Counted from the first letter of the stretch, positions 14,853-23,133 are shown. The stretch: DNA of 28,148 nucleotides from an uncultured Erysipelotrichaceae bacterium (GCA_902783345.1 CACZQI010000023.1:1-28148), one strand, 5' to 3'. Program-made: numbers and translations. The notes: a model not told the origin generated them from the letters alone.

Positions 14853-15902
14853 TTACTCTATAGTTAATGTCTGGCTAGTTGGTTGAATTTGAATAAATGT
14901 ATTACCATCATTTAAAACAATTTCAGTGCCATCAGTATATTTATAAACTGTTTGACTTGCTCTTGATTTCTTTTCCCATTTAATAGGTACAGCATAACCT
15001 GAAGTAATAAAGTATCCTTCACCAGAACCAATATTATCAATATCTTGACGGCCTTTATTGTCTCCTAAACCAGTATTTTTAACTTTATAAGTAATGATAT
15101 TTTTAAAAGTATATTGATTTTTAGTTACATAATCTTTATGTTCTTTGCCATTAACAAATCTTTTATATACTTTATTTTCAGCATCATATTCATAACTAGT
15201 TTTTTCATAACCTGAATATTTAATTAAAATATTATTTGCTTCTTTAGCGCCTTCTTTAGTACTTAAATCAATCTCATCAATTGAATAATTAAATAATAAA
15301 TCATTATTTCTTTCGGTTCTTTTAGAACCTATTCCATTTTTTAATTTTTCAATACTAGTAAATAAAGTATGCTCAGTAGCTAATTTTTTACCAGAAGAAT
15401 TAGTAAGTGTTTTATCTCGCCAACCAGTTTTTGAATTATCAACTACTATTCTATTAATTCCAAGTGTACTAAAATCAGATAATGCTCTAGGACTTTGTCC
15501 ATGATGAACATATATAGCGTCATTTTCTAAAGCATAATCTAAGAAATAATGCCTTGAACTTCTAACTGAACCAATTCTTTCGGTATTTGCATCTAAGAAT
15601 AAGGCCATATATCTTGTAAGTCCACCTTCAACAATTATTTCATAAATAATATAAGCATCTTGAAGTCCACTTTGAACTGGTCTTGCTACATCAGCATTAT
15701 TAATCATAACTGCAAATGGTCTTGATTTAGTTTCTGGGTCAACTATTTTTAATCTTCTAGTGGTAGTTGTTGTAGTCGTTGTTGTTGGCTCATCACTATT
15801 TGCCAGTTTATTATCTTTAGACAAAACATAATATAATCCTCCGCCTAAAAGTCCTACAATTAATATAATTACTAATAATAAAAGTACTTTTTTACTTCTC
15901 AT
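14853..15902 (-). CDS. YerB-like DUF3048 membrane-anchored protein with poly-Thr linker
   Basis: 349 residues. An N-terminal signal anchor (residues 5-27) is followed by a short linker with nine Thr in a row, then the DUF3048 domain known from Bacillus YerB. Supporting motifs: RPFAVMINNADVARPVQSGL, IIYEIIVEGGLTRYMALF and RIGSVRSSRHYFLDYA. The C-terminal half contains a second beta-rich part, ending WEKKSRASQTVYKYTDGTEI. It is extracellular, probably wall-associated; the biochemical role of the family is not known. There is no Cys at a lipobox, so it is probably a transmembrane anchor. AGGGTGAT precedes the start. The poly-Thr segment recurs in the protein encoded at 17230-18438. Confidence 0.88.
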   Translation of the reverse strand: MRSKKVLLLLVIILIVGLLGGGLYYVLSKDNKLANSDEPTTTTTTTTTRRLKIVDPETKSRPFAVMINNADVARPVQSGLQDAYIIYEIIVEGGLTRYMALFLDANTERIGSVRSSRHYFLDYALENDAIYVHHGQSPRALSDFSTLGINRIVVDNSKTGWRDKTLTNSSGKKLATEHTLFTSIEKLKNGIGSKRTERNNDLLFNYSIDEIDLSTKEGAKEANNILIKYSGYEKTSYEYDAENKVYKRFVNGKEHKDYVTKNQYTFKNIITYKVKNTGLGDNKGRQDIDNIGSGEGYFITSGYAVPIKWEKKSRASQTVYKYTDGTEIVLNDGNTFIQIQPTSQTLTIE

Positions 15903-15919
15903 TTTATCACCCTACTTTA

Positions 15920-15948
15920 ATAATAGCATAATTTAATCAATTTTTAAA
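15920..15948 (-). promoter_or_regulatory. Promoter of the YerB-like operon
   Basis: Minus strand TTTAAA, 17-nt spacer, TATTAT with TGC (extended -10). The -35 is poor; the call rests on the extended -10. Confidence 0.4.
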
Positions 15949-15964
15949 TTATATTTGAAATAAA

Positions 15965-15993
15965 TTGTAATAAACTAATGTTTTTGGTATACT
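15965..15993 (+). promoter_or_regulatory. Promoter of the surface protein gene at 16012
   Basis: TTGTAA (15965-15970), 17-nt spacer, TATACT (15988-15993) with TGG before it. A short leader carries GAGGCGAG before the ATG. Confidence 0.65.
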
Positions 15994-16011
15994 GATAATG
16001 AGGCGAGTTAT

Positions 16012-17187
16012 ATGAATATAATTAAAGAATTTTTTACCCAAATAGGAGAAATGATTGATAATACTTTAGATAAATTAACAACTAATAAAGTTATTAAAAA
16101 ATTAATAATTGCGGTTGCCATATTATTCTTATTTATTATCTTTATCGCACTATTATCTAGTTGTACTCGTAAAAAAGCTTATACTTATACTGAATTTGAA
16201 AAACAAATGGTAACTATGGCTAAAAAGAAATATGAAAAAAGTGATAAATTACCTACTGAAGATAAAGGCGTTTTAGAAGTACCACTACAAACCTTTGTAG
16301 ATAGCGGTTATATTAAAGACGTTCAATCAGTTATTCAAAATAAAAGTGCTTGCACTGGTAATGTTAAAATAATTAATAACTATGGTAATTACTTATATGT
16401 TCCCTATTTAGATTGTGGAAAAGACTATAAAACTAAAACACTATATGATTTAGTAGTAAATGATGAAAATATAGTAACTAGTGGTAATGGCTTATATACC
16501 TTTGATAATGGTTATATCTTTAAAGGAGATAAAGTTAATAACTATGTTAAATTAAATGGTATAAAATATGTTATTTTAAGAGTTAATAGTGATGGAACTT
16601 TTAGAGTATTAGATACTACTAGAAGAGATATGGTTAAATGGGATGATCGTTATAATGTTGATAAAAATGCTAACTATGGAATAAACAACTATGTTTATAA
16701 TAATATTAATAGTCGTATTAAAGATTATGTAGAAGGACTTTATAATAATACCGAAATAATTAAAAAGAGTATGAAACCTTATTATGTATCTACGGATGTT
16801 TGCATAGGTAAAAGAAGCGAAAATGATAACATATTTGATACAAGTATTGAATGTAAAGAAATGGCAGATAAACATCCATTTACACTAATAACAGCAAATG
16901 AATTTTACTTAGCAACTTTAGATAGTAATTGTACTAATGAAAAACTAGAAACATGTTCAAACTATAATTATTTAAGTGATATTGGTTCAACTTGGACTAT
17001 AACAGCTGATAAAGATACATCATTTAAAGTATGGAAAATGAATAATGGTGTATATTTATCAAATGGATCTTTAAATTCATATGTTAAAATTGTTACAACC
17101 TTTAATAAAGACTTAGTAATTGAATCAGGTGATGGTTCAAGTGAAAAACCTTATATAATTAGAACTTTTGATACTAAGAAGAAATAA
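16012..17187 (+). CDS. Membrane-anchored surface protein with ectodomain module shared with its neighbour
   Basis: 391 residues. Residues 1-30 are charged and cytoplasmic; one helix (residues 32-50) ends at LSSC (Cys51), which resembles a lipobox though the preceding part is too long for a normal lipoprotein signal. Outside, residues 55-150 (QMVTMAKKKYEKSDKLPTED, then DSGYIKDVQSVIQ, VPYLDCGKDY) align by eye with residues 40-140 of the protein at 17230-18438. The following 240 residues are beta-rich with five further cysteines and end in a GDGSSEKPYIIR motif seen in pilin-like and other surface ectodomains. No enzyme motif found. It has its own promoter and terminator and is convergent with the related gene. 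Function is unknown; surface role inferred. Confidence 0.7.
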   Translation: MNIIKEFFTQIGEMIDNTLDKLTTNKVIKKLIIAVAILFLFIIFIALLSSCTRKKAYTYTEFEKQMVTMAKKKYEKSDKLPTEDKGVLEVPLQTFVDSGYIKDVQSVIQNKSACTGNVKIINNYGNYLYVPYLDCGKDYKTKTLYDLVVNDENIVTSGNGLYTFDNGYIFKGDKVNNYVKLNGIKYVILRVNSDGTFRVLDTTRRDMVKWDDRYNVDKNANYGINNYVYNNINSRIKDYVEGLYNNTEIIKKSMKPYYVSTDVCIGKRSENDNIFDTSIECKEMADKHPFTLITANEFYLATLDSNCTNEKLETCSNYNYLSDIGSTWTITADKDTSFKVWKMNNGVYLSNGSLNSYVKIVTTFNKDLVIESGDGSSEKPYIIRTFDTKKK

Positions 17188-17190
17188 TAA

Positions 17191-17226
17191 AACCAGATAT
17201 GTACTTCCATATCTGGTTATTTTTTT
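17191..17226. terminator. Terminator between two convergent surface protein genes
   Basis: 11-bp perfect stem AACCAGATATG (17191-17201) with CATATCTGGTT (17208-17218), loop of 6 nt, then seven T. The reverse strand ends in TTTT, so it probably works in both directions. Confidence 0.85.
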
Positions 17227-17229
17227 AAA

Positions 17230-18438
17230 TTAATTATTATATTCCCAAACAACGCGGTAGATAATACCATATAATGAATTATTATTAATATTACTAGAAC
17301 ATACATTTTTAACTGTACCATTCCAATTTACTGTATTATCACTATTTTTAACTAATTCTATATTATCTAAAGTACCAAAATTACTTATTGTATTAGTATT
17401 ATTTACTAAAACTTCTTGATTTGTAAAAGTATTATTTTTATTATTTAAATAATTAGTAATATCATCATTACTCATAATATTTCTAATATAAGAAACAGAT
17501 TTAATTCTAACATTACTTTTTCCTTCTAAACTTTGAGGAACCTTTAAAAAGTCTTTATTAACAGCGCTTTTACTATTAATATTTGCTGATGCTACACTAT
17601 AAACAATTTCATTATATAATGATTTACTATCATTAATTCCAATTAAATCATTAACTTTCCATTTAGCAATAAGAATTATATTTTTAGTAACTGGAGTATT
17701 AAAATCATACTCTTTACCATCTAAATACCATCCTACAAATGTATAACCTTCTTTAGTAGGTACTCCTGGATTACTAGCAGTCTTTCCTTCTACAACATAT
17801 AAAGTATTAAATTTATTACCACCATTAGCATTAAAGATAACGGCATATTTCTTTATTCTTGTAGTTGTTGTCGTTGTGGTTGTAGTCTTTTTAGTATTAT
17901 TAGAATTACTATTTGATTTATTATTATTAGATGAATTATTATTAGACTTTTTATTAGTATTATTATTAGATTTCTTAGTTGTAGTAGTTTTAGTAGTTGT
18001 TGTACTAGTAGGTTTAACTTCACACTTATCAAAGCATCCTAAATAGATATATGAAGTATCTTCTTCATTTCCACAAACTAAATGTACTTCTAATTCATAA
18101 CCTATATTCTTTTTATAAGATTTAATATAACTACTATCTTCATTACATACTTTTTTATCAGCACCTTTTAAAGTCTTAATCTTTTTACTATTTATTAGTT
18201 GTCTTAAAGTAAGTTTTACTTCTTTATCATCAGTAGGTAAATTATCTTTTTTAAAATAATCATTACCAAATGTTTTCATACTAGCAAAATTATCATTAAA
18301 TATTTTAGTATGACCATTACTTTCTTTTTTACTATTTAAAGGCAATAACTTTATAATTAAGAATATAATTAATAAAACTATTATTAACTTTAAGAAAAAT
18401 CCTTTCCAATTAAATTTTACTTTACTTTCTTCGTACAT
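17230..18438 (-). CDS. Membrane-anchored surface protein with poly-Thr/Asn linker and InlB-type repeat
   Basis: 402 residues from the ATG at 18438, which has GGGGGAG upstream. A membrane helix (residues 14-35) is followed by a module (residues 40-140, with SMKTFGNDYFKKDNLPTDDK and a Cys-pair near VHLVCG) that resembles the one in the protein at 16012. Next is a low-complexity linker of about 60 residues made of Thr, Lys, Asn and Ser, ending in nine Thr. Then comes one InlB B-repeat-like unit (FNANGGNKFNTLYVVEGK, GYTFVGWYLDGKEYDF, IAKW), a small beta fold found in surface proteins of Bacilli. The last 130 residues are an unknown beta-rich domain. Extracellular, probably crossing the wall; ligand unknown. 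Confidence 0.75.
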   Translation of the reverse strand: MYEESKVKFNWKGFFLKLIIVLLIIFLIIKLLPLNSKKESNGHTKIFNDNFASMKTFGNDYFKKDNLPTDDKEVKLTLRQLINSKKIKTLKGADKKVCNEDSSYIKSYKKNIGYELEVHLVCGNEEDTSYIYLGCFDKCEVKPTSTTTTKTTTTKKSNNNTNKKSNNNSSNNNKSNSNSNNTKKTTTTTTTTTRIKKYAVIFNANGGNKFNTLYVVEGKTASNPGVPTKEGYTFVGWYLDGKEYDFNTPVTKNIILIAKWKVNDLIGINDSKSLYNEIVYSVASANINSKSAVNKDFLKVPQSLEGKSNVRIKSVSYIRNIMSNDDITNYLNNKNNTFTNQEVLVNNTNTISNFGTLDNIELVKNSDNTVNWNGTVKNVCSSNINNNSLYGIIYRVVWEYNN

Positions 18439-18467
18439 ATTTAACTCCCCCAAACAAGTTAGCACCT

Positions 18468-18496
18468 ATAATAGCACTATTCCATCCAAAAATCAA
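18468..18496 (-). promoter_or_regulatory. Promoter of the InlB-repeat surface protein
   Basis: Minus strand TTGATT, 17-nt spacer, TATTAT with TGC before the -10. The same hexamers and spacing occur at 21095-21123. Confidence 0.7.
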
Positions 18497-18512
18497 GTAT
18501 TTTAGCCAAAAG

Positions 18513-18532
18513 AAAAAGATACCAATGTACCT
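18513..18532 (-). terminator. sipW terminator
   Basis: Minus strand AGGTAC, loop ATTG, GTATCT (one G-U pair), then a five-T run. It starts in the sipW stop codon. Short stem, so efficiency may be moderate. Confidence 0.55.
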
Positions 18533-19484
18533 ATTTCCTATTTTCATAATCCTTAAGATTATTTAATCTTCTCATATAATCACTTTTCTTAATATTTTCT
18601 AGGGCATCATTAATAATCCTGTCGTCTTTATATGATTTATTTTTATTCTTTTTATTATTATTGTTATTATTTTTATTTGACTTATTATTAGATTTATTAT
18701 TGTTGTTTTTCTTCTTATTATTATTGTTGTTATTATAATTATTATTGCCATGTTTTGGTTTATATTCTTTATATTCATTTTTACTTATTTTAAATTCTTC
18801 TTTTTCTTCTTCAAAATCATCTTCATCATTAAATTCAAATTTACGAATATTAACTTTTACATGTTCTTCTTCTTTCTTATCATCTAATGGTTTTTCTTTA
18901 ATCTTACTATTAGTATTTTTAAGTGAAAGTAATTTAAGAAGTTTAATAATATCATAAATAATTACACACATAGCAGGTAAAAGTACTACAATAAACCAAC
19001 CCATTTTAGTAGCTAAGAAGAACTGAATTCTACCAAGTTGTGGAAGTTTTAAAATAACTTTACCAATAATATGATCAAATTTAGCCGTATCACTATCAGC
19101 AGATGAGTTATAATCACCTTTAGTTACATACTCTACTTTACCATTAACTATCTTAGTATCAATAATACGATGGGTTACAATTAAGTCTTTACTAATACTA
19201 CTAGTAGATCTAAATGTTATAACATCACCTATTTTTAAATCTTCTGGTTTATTTACTTTATAATCTATTATAACATCATATACTCTAATATTAGGTTCCA
19301 TACTACCACTAACAATAGTATATAAATTTATTTTAGGTTCAAATTCAGGATTTTTAGCAACCATATTAGCAGTAATTAAGTAATATACTAAAAAAGTACC
19401 TACTATAATTAATAAAACTAATAAAGCAGATGATATTAGTTTTCCTACATAAGTAAAGGCTTTTTTTAATGAACTTGTTTTCAT
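18531..19484 (-). CDS. sipW: Signal peptidase I, SipW/ER type, with Asn/Lys-rich tail
   Basis: 317 residues from the ATG at 19484 (GAGGGTG upstream); the upstream ATG at 19499 has no ribosome binding site. S26B signal peptidase that releases SipW-dependent proteins such as TasA. Membrane helix at 16-38; catalytic Ser61 in VSGSMEPN; His105 in VTHR, in place of the lysine of bacterial type I enzymes; Asp124 in KGD and Asp130. A second helix is at 163-183. The remaining 130 residues are an acidic region and then a tail of Asn and Lys runs (NNNYNNNNNNKKK and similar), predicted disordered and cytosolic; normal SipW is about 190 residues. The gene follows the TasA-like genes but has its own promoter right after their terminator. 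Confidence 0.93.
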   Translation of the reverse strand: MKTSSLKKAFTYVGKLISSALLVLLIIVGTFLVYYLITANMVAKNPEFEPKINLYTIVSGSMEPNIRVYDVIIDYKVNKPEDLKIGDVITFRSTSSISKDLIVTHRIIDTKIVNGKVEYVTKGDYNSSADSDTAKFDHIIGKVILKLPQLGRIQFFLATKMGWFIVVLLPAMCVIIYDIIKLLKLLSLKNTNSKIKEKPLDDKKEEEHVKVNIRKFEFNDEDDFEEEKEEFKISKNEYKEYKPKHGNNNYNNNNNNKKKNNNNKSNNKSNKNNNNNNKKNKNKSYKDDRIINDALENIKKSDYMRRLNNLKDYENRK

Positions 19485-19511
19485 ATTGCACACCCTCATA
19501 TTCTACTATTT

Positions 19512-19540
19512 ATTATAAAGCATATTTGAAAAAATTACAA
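19512..19540 (-). promoter_or_regulatory. sipW promoter
   Basis: Minus strand TTGTAA, 17-nt spacer, TATAAT. The -35 begins one base after the T-run of the upstream terminator. Confidence 0.75.
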
Positions 19541-19541
19541 C

Positions 19542-19562
19542 AAAAAAAGACCATTTGGTCTT
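19542..19562 (-). terminator. Terminator of the TasA-like operon
   Basis: Minus strand AAGACC, loop AAAT, GGTCTT, then seven T. It separates the TasA-like genes from sipW. Confidence 0.8.
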
Positions 19563-19582
19563 CTTTATATATATTATTTATA

Positions 19583-20353
19583 CTAACTATTTGGTGTGAT
19601 AGCACCACTAGCATCAATAGCAACATAACCTTCAAATACAGCATTCTTATCATAATCTTGATTTTCATCAATTTCATCAAAGTAAATGCTAAGAGTATAA
19701 CTATGAGTTACTGCAGTTTTATTACTTTGAGCAGCGAATTCAGCAGTACCTAAAAGAACTCCTTGTAAATTTGTGCTACCTGAAATTGGGTTACCATTAT
19801 TATCATGTAAAGTTATGTTACCAGTTAAAGTATCATTACAAGTAAATCCAGTAGGACAACTTATCCAAGTTGCACCTTTTGATGTAGTATCAGCAGTTGT
19901 TGGTTTAATATCTTGTTTAGTAGTTACAGCAGTTGCTGCACCAGTACCAGAACTTGCTAATGTCCAAGTTAATGAAGTATGTCCACTATTTTTCTTTAAT
20001 TGGAATGTATTATTAGTTACAATTAAATATAATGTATAAGGCATTGCTCTACCAGTATCACCATTATTTCCCATAGCAGTAGGGTTAACACCACTTATTG
20101 TAAATGCTTTAGTAAGTACAGCAGTTTCATCTTTATTAGGTGTTAAAGCTTCATCAGTTAATAATGTTGCTGTCCCATCTCCAAATGTTATAGTAAGTTG
20201 CACACCTTCTACTATAACAGTAGAAGCAGATTCAGCACCACCAACTTGAGCAGTGAAGTATGCGAATGTTGCTCCAATAACAGCTACTAATAATGTTGCA
20301 ATAGCAATAACTGTTAATAGCATTGTATTTGATTTATTTGTTCTTTCTTCCAT
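19583..20353 (-). CDS. TasA/CalY-like SipW-dependent surface protein
   Basis: 256 residues. The N-terminus has a charged start, a hydrophobic helix (LLTVIAIATLLVAVIGATFA) and then YFTAQ, the pattern of SipW-dependent signal peptides (cleavage probably near ATFA-YF). The rest is a beta-rich extracellular domain rich in Thr, Ser and Gly (VQLTITFGDGTATLL), with two cysteines in SCPTGFTCND. This resembles TasA/camelysin family fibre proteins. AGGAGG precedes the ATG. It follows a paralogue (20372-21064) after 18 nt; the two share the same N-terminal 35 residues almost exactly. The pair probably forms surface fibres or a matrix. Fold beyond the signal is inferred. Confidence 0.85.
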   Translation of the reverse strand: MEERTNKSNTMLLTVIAIATLLVAVIGATFAYFTAQVGGAESASTVIVEGVQLTITFGDGTATLLTDEALTPNKDETAVLTKAFTISGVNPTAMGNNGDTGRAMPYTLYLIVTNNTFQLKKNSGHTSLTWTLASSGTGAATAVTTKQDIKPTTADTTSKGATWISCPTGFTCNDTLTGNITLHDNNGNPISGSTNLQGVLLGTAEFAAQSNKTAVTHSYTLSIYFDEIDENQDYDKNAVFEGYVAIDASGAITPNS

Positions 20354-20371
20354 ATTGTATTTCCTCCTTTT

Positions 20372-21064
20372 CTATATATTATCATTAGATGATTCTACAG
20401 CGTTTACATAAGCATGGAATCTCTTACCTTGACCAGCAGCATTTTGATTAGCATTTCGGTTAGGATAATAAACTCTTAAGATATAAGCATGTGTTTCTGT
20501 TTTACTTGCACCATTTGCATCAGCATAAAATGTTCCTTCAATACCATTAACATTAGTTGCTGCGATTGTAGTAGAAATATCAGCAGTTTGAGCAAATGTA
20601 CCGCTTATTGTTGTAGATGCTACTGCACCTGTATTACTAGTAGTTGTTAATGCTGCACCACATGCTTCCGCAGTCATTTTAGATTCATCTGTAGCACAAT
20701 AAGAATCAGTTTGTTCTAATGTATAAGTTAATTCATCTGAAGCAAATTCATTTGCATAAATAAGATATAATTTATACTTAACGTCATATTTTGCTTGTGC
20801 ATTAGTATAATCAATTCTAAATGGTTTTACTACCCATGCATCAGTATTTCCAGAACCTTTTGGATAAATATTTTCTAATGTAACACTTGTACTATAGAAT
20901 GTCATACTACCACCGGCACTAGATCTAATAGTAACTGTACTACCTCTATTTGTACCACTAATTTGTGCTGTAAAGTACGCAAAAGTAGCTCCTACGATAG
21001 CAACTAATAATGTTGCAATACCAATAACTGTTAAAAGTACTGTATCTCTTCTTCCTTTCTCCAT
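20372..21064 (-). CDS. TasA/CalY-like SipW-dependent surface protein, first of a pair
   Basis: 230 residues. Signal region MEKGRRDTVLLTVIGIATLL followed by GATFAYFTAQISG, a SipW-type signal. The mature part is beta-rich, Thr/Ala-rich, with two cysteines (SYCATDES and TAEACGAAL) that could pair. Sequence similarity to the next gene is strong in the signal and weak after it, so the two are diverged duplicates. GGAGG lies before the ATG. The promoter is at 21095-21123 with a 5' leader of about 24 nt. TasA forms extracellular fibres in Bacillus; here fibre formation is inferred from the family only. Confidence 0.85.
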   Translation of the reverse strand: MEKGRRDTVLLTVIGIATLLVAIVGATFAYFTAQISGTNRGSTVTIRSSAGGSMTFYSTSVTLENIYPKGSGNTDAWVVKPFRIDYTNAQAKYDVKYKLYLIYANEFASDELTYTLEQTDSYCATDESKMTAEACGAALTTTSNTGAVASTTISGTFAQTADISTTIAATNVNGIEGTFYADANGASKTETHAYILRVYYPNRNANQNAAGQGKRFHAYVNAVESSNDNI

Positions 21065-21094
21065 ATCTTTAATTTCCTCCTTTACTATAATTAA

Positions 21095-21123
21095 ATAATA
21101 ACATTTTAGAAATTATAAATCAA
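21095..21123 (-). promoter_or_regulatory. Promoter of the TasA-like operon
   Basis: Minus strand TTGATT, 17-nt spacer, TATTAT with TGT before the -10 (extended). Identical hexamers and spacing to the promoter at 18468-18496. The 140 nt further upstream, to the yebC end, are AT-rich and hold nothing I can call. Confidence 0.7.
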
Positions 21124-21245
21124 TATATTTTTTACAAAATTTTAGTAAAATTTATTATTTATTAATCTTATCTTAGTATTTATGCTTATTAAAAATGTTT
21201 ATTAAAATTGCTTTCTATTTAAAGTTGATAATTACTCTATTAAAC

Positions 21246-21268
21246 AAAAAATGAGCCATAAGCCCATT
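21246..21268 (-). terminator. Terminator after the YebC-family gene
   Basis: Minus strand AATGGGC, 5-nt loop, GCTCATT (one G-U pair), then a six-T run. It begins at the stop codon. Confidence 0.75.
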
Positions 21269-21980
21269 ATTTAACATTAGTATAGATTGCTGTTACATCA
21301 TCTATCTCATCTAACATACTATAAAGTTTATCAAAGGTTTCTTTATCTTCGCCTTCTAATGTAATATATTCCTTAGGGAACATACCTACTTCATCATATA
21401 TATAATCAACACTAGGAATTATTTTTTCAACTATATCTTTAACTTTATGAATATCAGATGGATTAGCTGTAATAGTAATTGTGCCATTTTCATTTTCAAA
21501 ATCAATAAGTTCAATACCATCATTTAATAATGCTTCAAATAACTCTTCTTCTTTATCACTTTTAAAAGTAATAATTGCTAAATAATCATAATTATATGAT
21601 ACAGAATTAGTTACTCCTAAACTTTTATTTACTTTATTAAAAGCAGTTCTTACAAAACTAACCGTTCTATTAACATTATCAGTTAAAGTTTTAATAATAA
21701 AAGTTGATGCCCCAGGCCCAAATCCTTCATAAATTACTTCTGAATAATCTTCTCCGCCAGCACCTTTAGCCTTTTCAATAGCTCTATTAATAATATCACT
21801 AGGCACTTGTTCTTTCTTAGCCTTTTCCACTACTCTTTTTAATGTTATATTACTTTCAAGTTCTGGAGTACCTTTTTTAGCTGCTAAATAAATTTCTTTA
21901 GCATAAGTACTATAAAGTTTAGCCTTAGCTGCTCCTGTCTTTTGAATACTTGCTTTTCTTACTTCATATGCTCTGCCCAT
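21267..21980 (-). CDS. YebC/PmpR-family protein, YeeN-like paralogue
   Basis: 237 residues from the ATG at 21980 (AGAAGG upstream). The sequence MGRAYEVRKASIQKTGAAKA, REIYLAAKKG-like KEIYLAAKKGTPELESN and RAIEKAKGAGGEDYSEVIYE matches the YeeN branch, in which the usual MAGHSKWANIKHRK start is replaced. The C-terminal half (TLTDNVNRTVSFVRTAFNKV, VSYNYDYLAIITF) is the usual three-domain YebC fold. Older annotation calls the family a DNA-binding regulator; newer work ties YebC to translation through difficult peptides such as polyproline. Which applies to this paralogue is open. It has its own promoter, partly inside the upstream patatin gene. Confidence 0.9.
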   Translation of the reverse strand: MGRAYEVRKASIQKTGAAKAKLYSTYAKEIYLAAKKGTPELESNITLKRVVEKAKKEQVPSDIINRAIEKAKGAGGEDYSEVIYEGFGPGASTFIIKTLTDNVNRTVSFVRTAFNKVNKSLGVTNSVSYNYDYLAIITFKSDKEEELFEALLNDGIELIDFENENGTITITANPSDIHKVKDIVEKIIPSVDYIYDEVGMFPKEYITLEGEDKETFDKLYSMLDEIDDVTAIYTNVK

Positions 21981-22003
21981 AATCAACCTTCTTTGCTAGT
22001 AGT

Positions 22004-22032
22004 ATTATATTAATTTTTATATTAATTTGCAA
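22004..22032 (-). promoter_or_regulatory. Promoter of the YebC-family gene
   Basis: Minus strand TTGCAA, 17-nt spacer, TATAAT. The -35 lies in the last codons of the patatin gene. Confidence 0.7.
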
Positions 22033-23069
22033 CTATCTATAAATTTTTTTAGCGTTCTATCAGTAAGAACTATATTCTTTTTAATATATCTTATAGCATA
22101 TTTAGCGCTATAGATTTTAAATGGACTAATGTTATTTTCTTTAAATATTTTTTCAATTATTTTTATAACTAATTTTTTATTACTAGTCGTATGATATTTC
22201 TTTTTTAAAGATTCTAATGTATTAGAATTTACTCTCCTAACTATTCTATCATAATATTTATCTTTTCTATTTTTAAAGTAATAATCTAAACCATCTAGAT
22301 TTTTAATAACCTTTAGGGCATCATAATAACCTAAAAGCATATTTCTTTCATTAGATTCTTTATTAAATAATATTATTGATCCTAAGTTCTTTCTAGGCGC
22401 TATTTCAATTACTTTAGTGCTACCCTTTAGTTTATTTCTATTAAAGCCTATTCCTTTAATTCTAATTGAATAAATAGTATCACAACCTTGTTTTTCTAAT
22501 AAAGATAAAGGAACATTATTATAAAAACCACCATCTATATAATAATTATTATCAATAATAGGTTTTAATTTAAAAATTGGCAAATAACAAGAAGCCATAA
22601 TATATTCAGCTACTTTACCTTCTGGTATATCATCTATAGTTAATTCTAAAGGAGTTGGTTTACCATGCATTTTAACTGTAATAAGACCAAATTTAATATC
22701 ACTTTTTCTAAGTTTTTTCTCATCAATGCAAGTCTTTAATGTATTTAAAAATAGAGTTGTATCAATACCTTTATTTTTAATTATTTCTTTAATATTAGTA
22801 AATGTTGGTTTAATATCACTTTTACTAAATCTTTTACTTTTTATTTTATCAATAATTTCACTATTAATACCAAAGATATCAGTTGTTGTATCAAGCCATA
22901 TATTAACTAATTTATTAACATCACCTTGAGCCATTAATGCTGCATTTACCGAACCAATAGAAGTTCCTGCTATAATACTAGGTTTAATTCCATTTTTTCT
23001 AAGCGCTATATAGGCCCCTGCTTGATAAGCACCTTTTGCTCCTCCACCTTCTAATGCAAAACCAATCAT
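22017..23069 (-). CDS. Patatin-like phospholipase
   Basis: 350 residues from the ATG at 23069 (AGGTGAT upstream); an in-frame ATG 18 codons earlier has no ribosome binding site. Serine lipid acyl hydrolase of the patatin/RssA family. The oxyanion loop is EGGGAKG (residues 7-13), the nucleophile is Ser37 in GTSIG, and the catalytic Asp is in DGGFYNNVP (near residue 180). No signal peptide is seen, so it should be cytosolic or membrane-peripheral. The C-terminal 130 residues are Lys-rich and helical, likely a regulatory or membrane-contact part. It lies downstream of a small helical gene (64-nt gap). Substrate unknown. Confidence 0.9.
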   Translation of the reverse strand: MIGFALEGGGAKGAYQAGAYIALRKNGIKPSIIAGTSIGSVNAALMAQGDVNKLVNIWLDTTTDIFGINSEIIDKIKSKRFSKSDIKPTFTNIKEIIKNKGIDTTLFLNTLKTCIDEKKLRKSDIKFGLITVKMHGKPTPLELTIDDIPEGKVAEYIMASCYLPIFKLKPIIDNNYYIDGGFYNNVPLSLLEKQGCDTIYSIRIKGIGFNRNKLKGSTKVIEIAPRKNLGSIILFNKESNERNMLLGYYDALKVIKNLDGLDYYFKNRKDKYYDRIVRRVNSNTLESLKKKYHTTSNKKLVIKIIEKIFKENNISPFKIYSAKYAIRYIKKNIVLTDRTLKKFIDSCKLI

Positions 23070-23133
23070 GTTATCACCTATATAATTGTATAATACTTTC
23101 TTATATTTGAAAAGATAATACATTTATAATTTT

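Noticed and set aside
21124..21245. A riboswitch or small RNA in the gap between yebC and the TasA-like operon
   Set aside because: No conserved motif or stable stem found; the sequence is A/T-rich and the predicted transcript leader is only about 24 nt.
22726..22929. Plus-strand hydrophobic frame opposite the patatin gene
   Set aside because: It is an AT-rich antisense shadow with no ribosome binding site.
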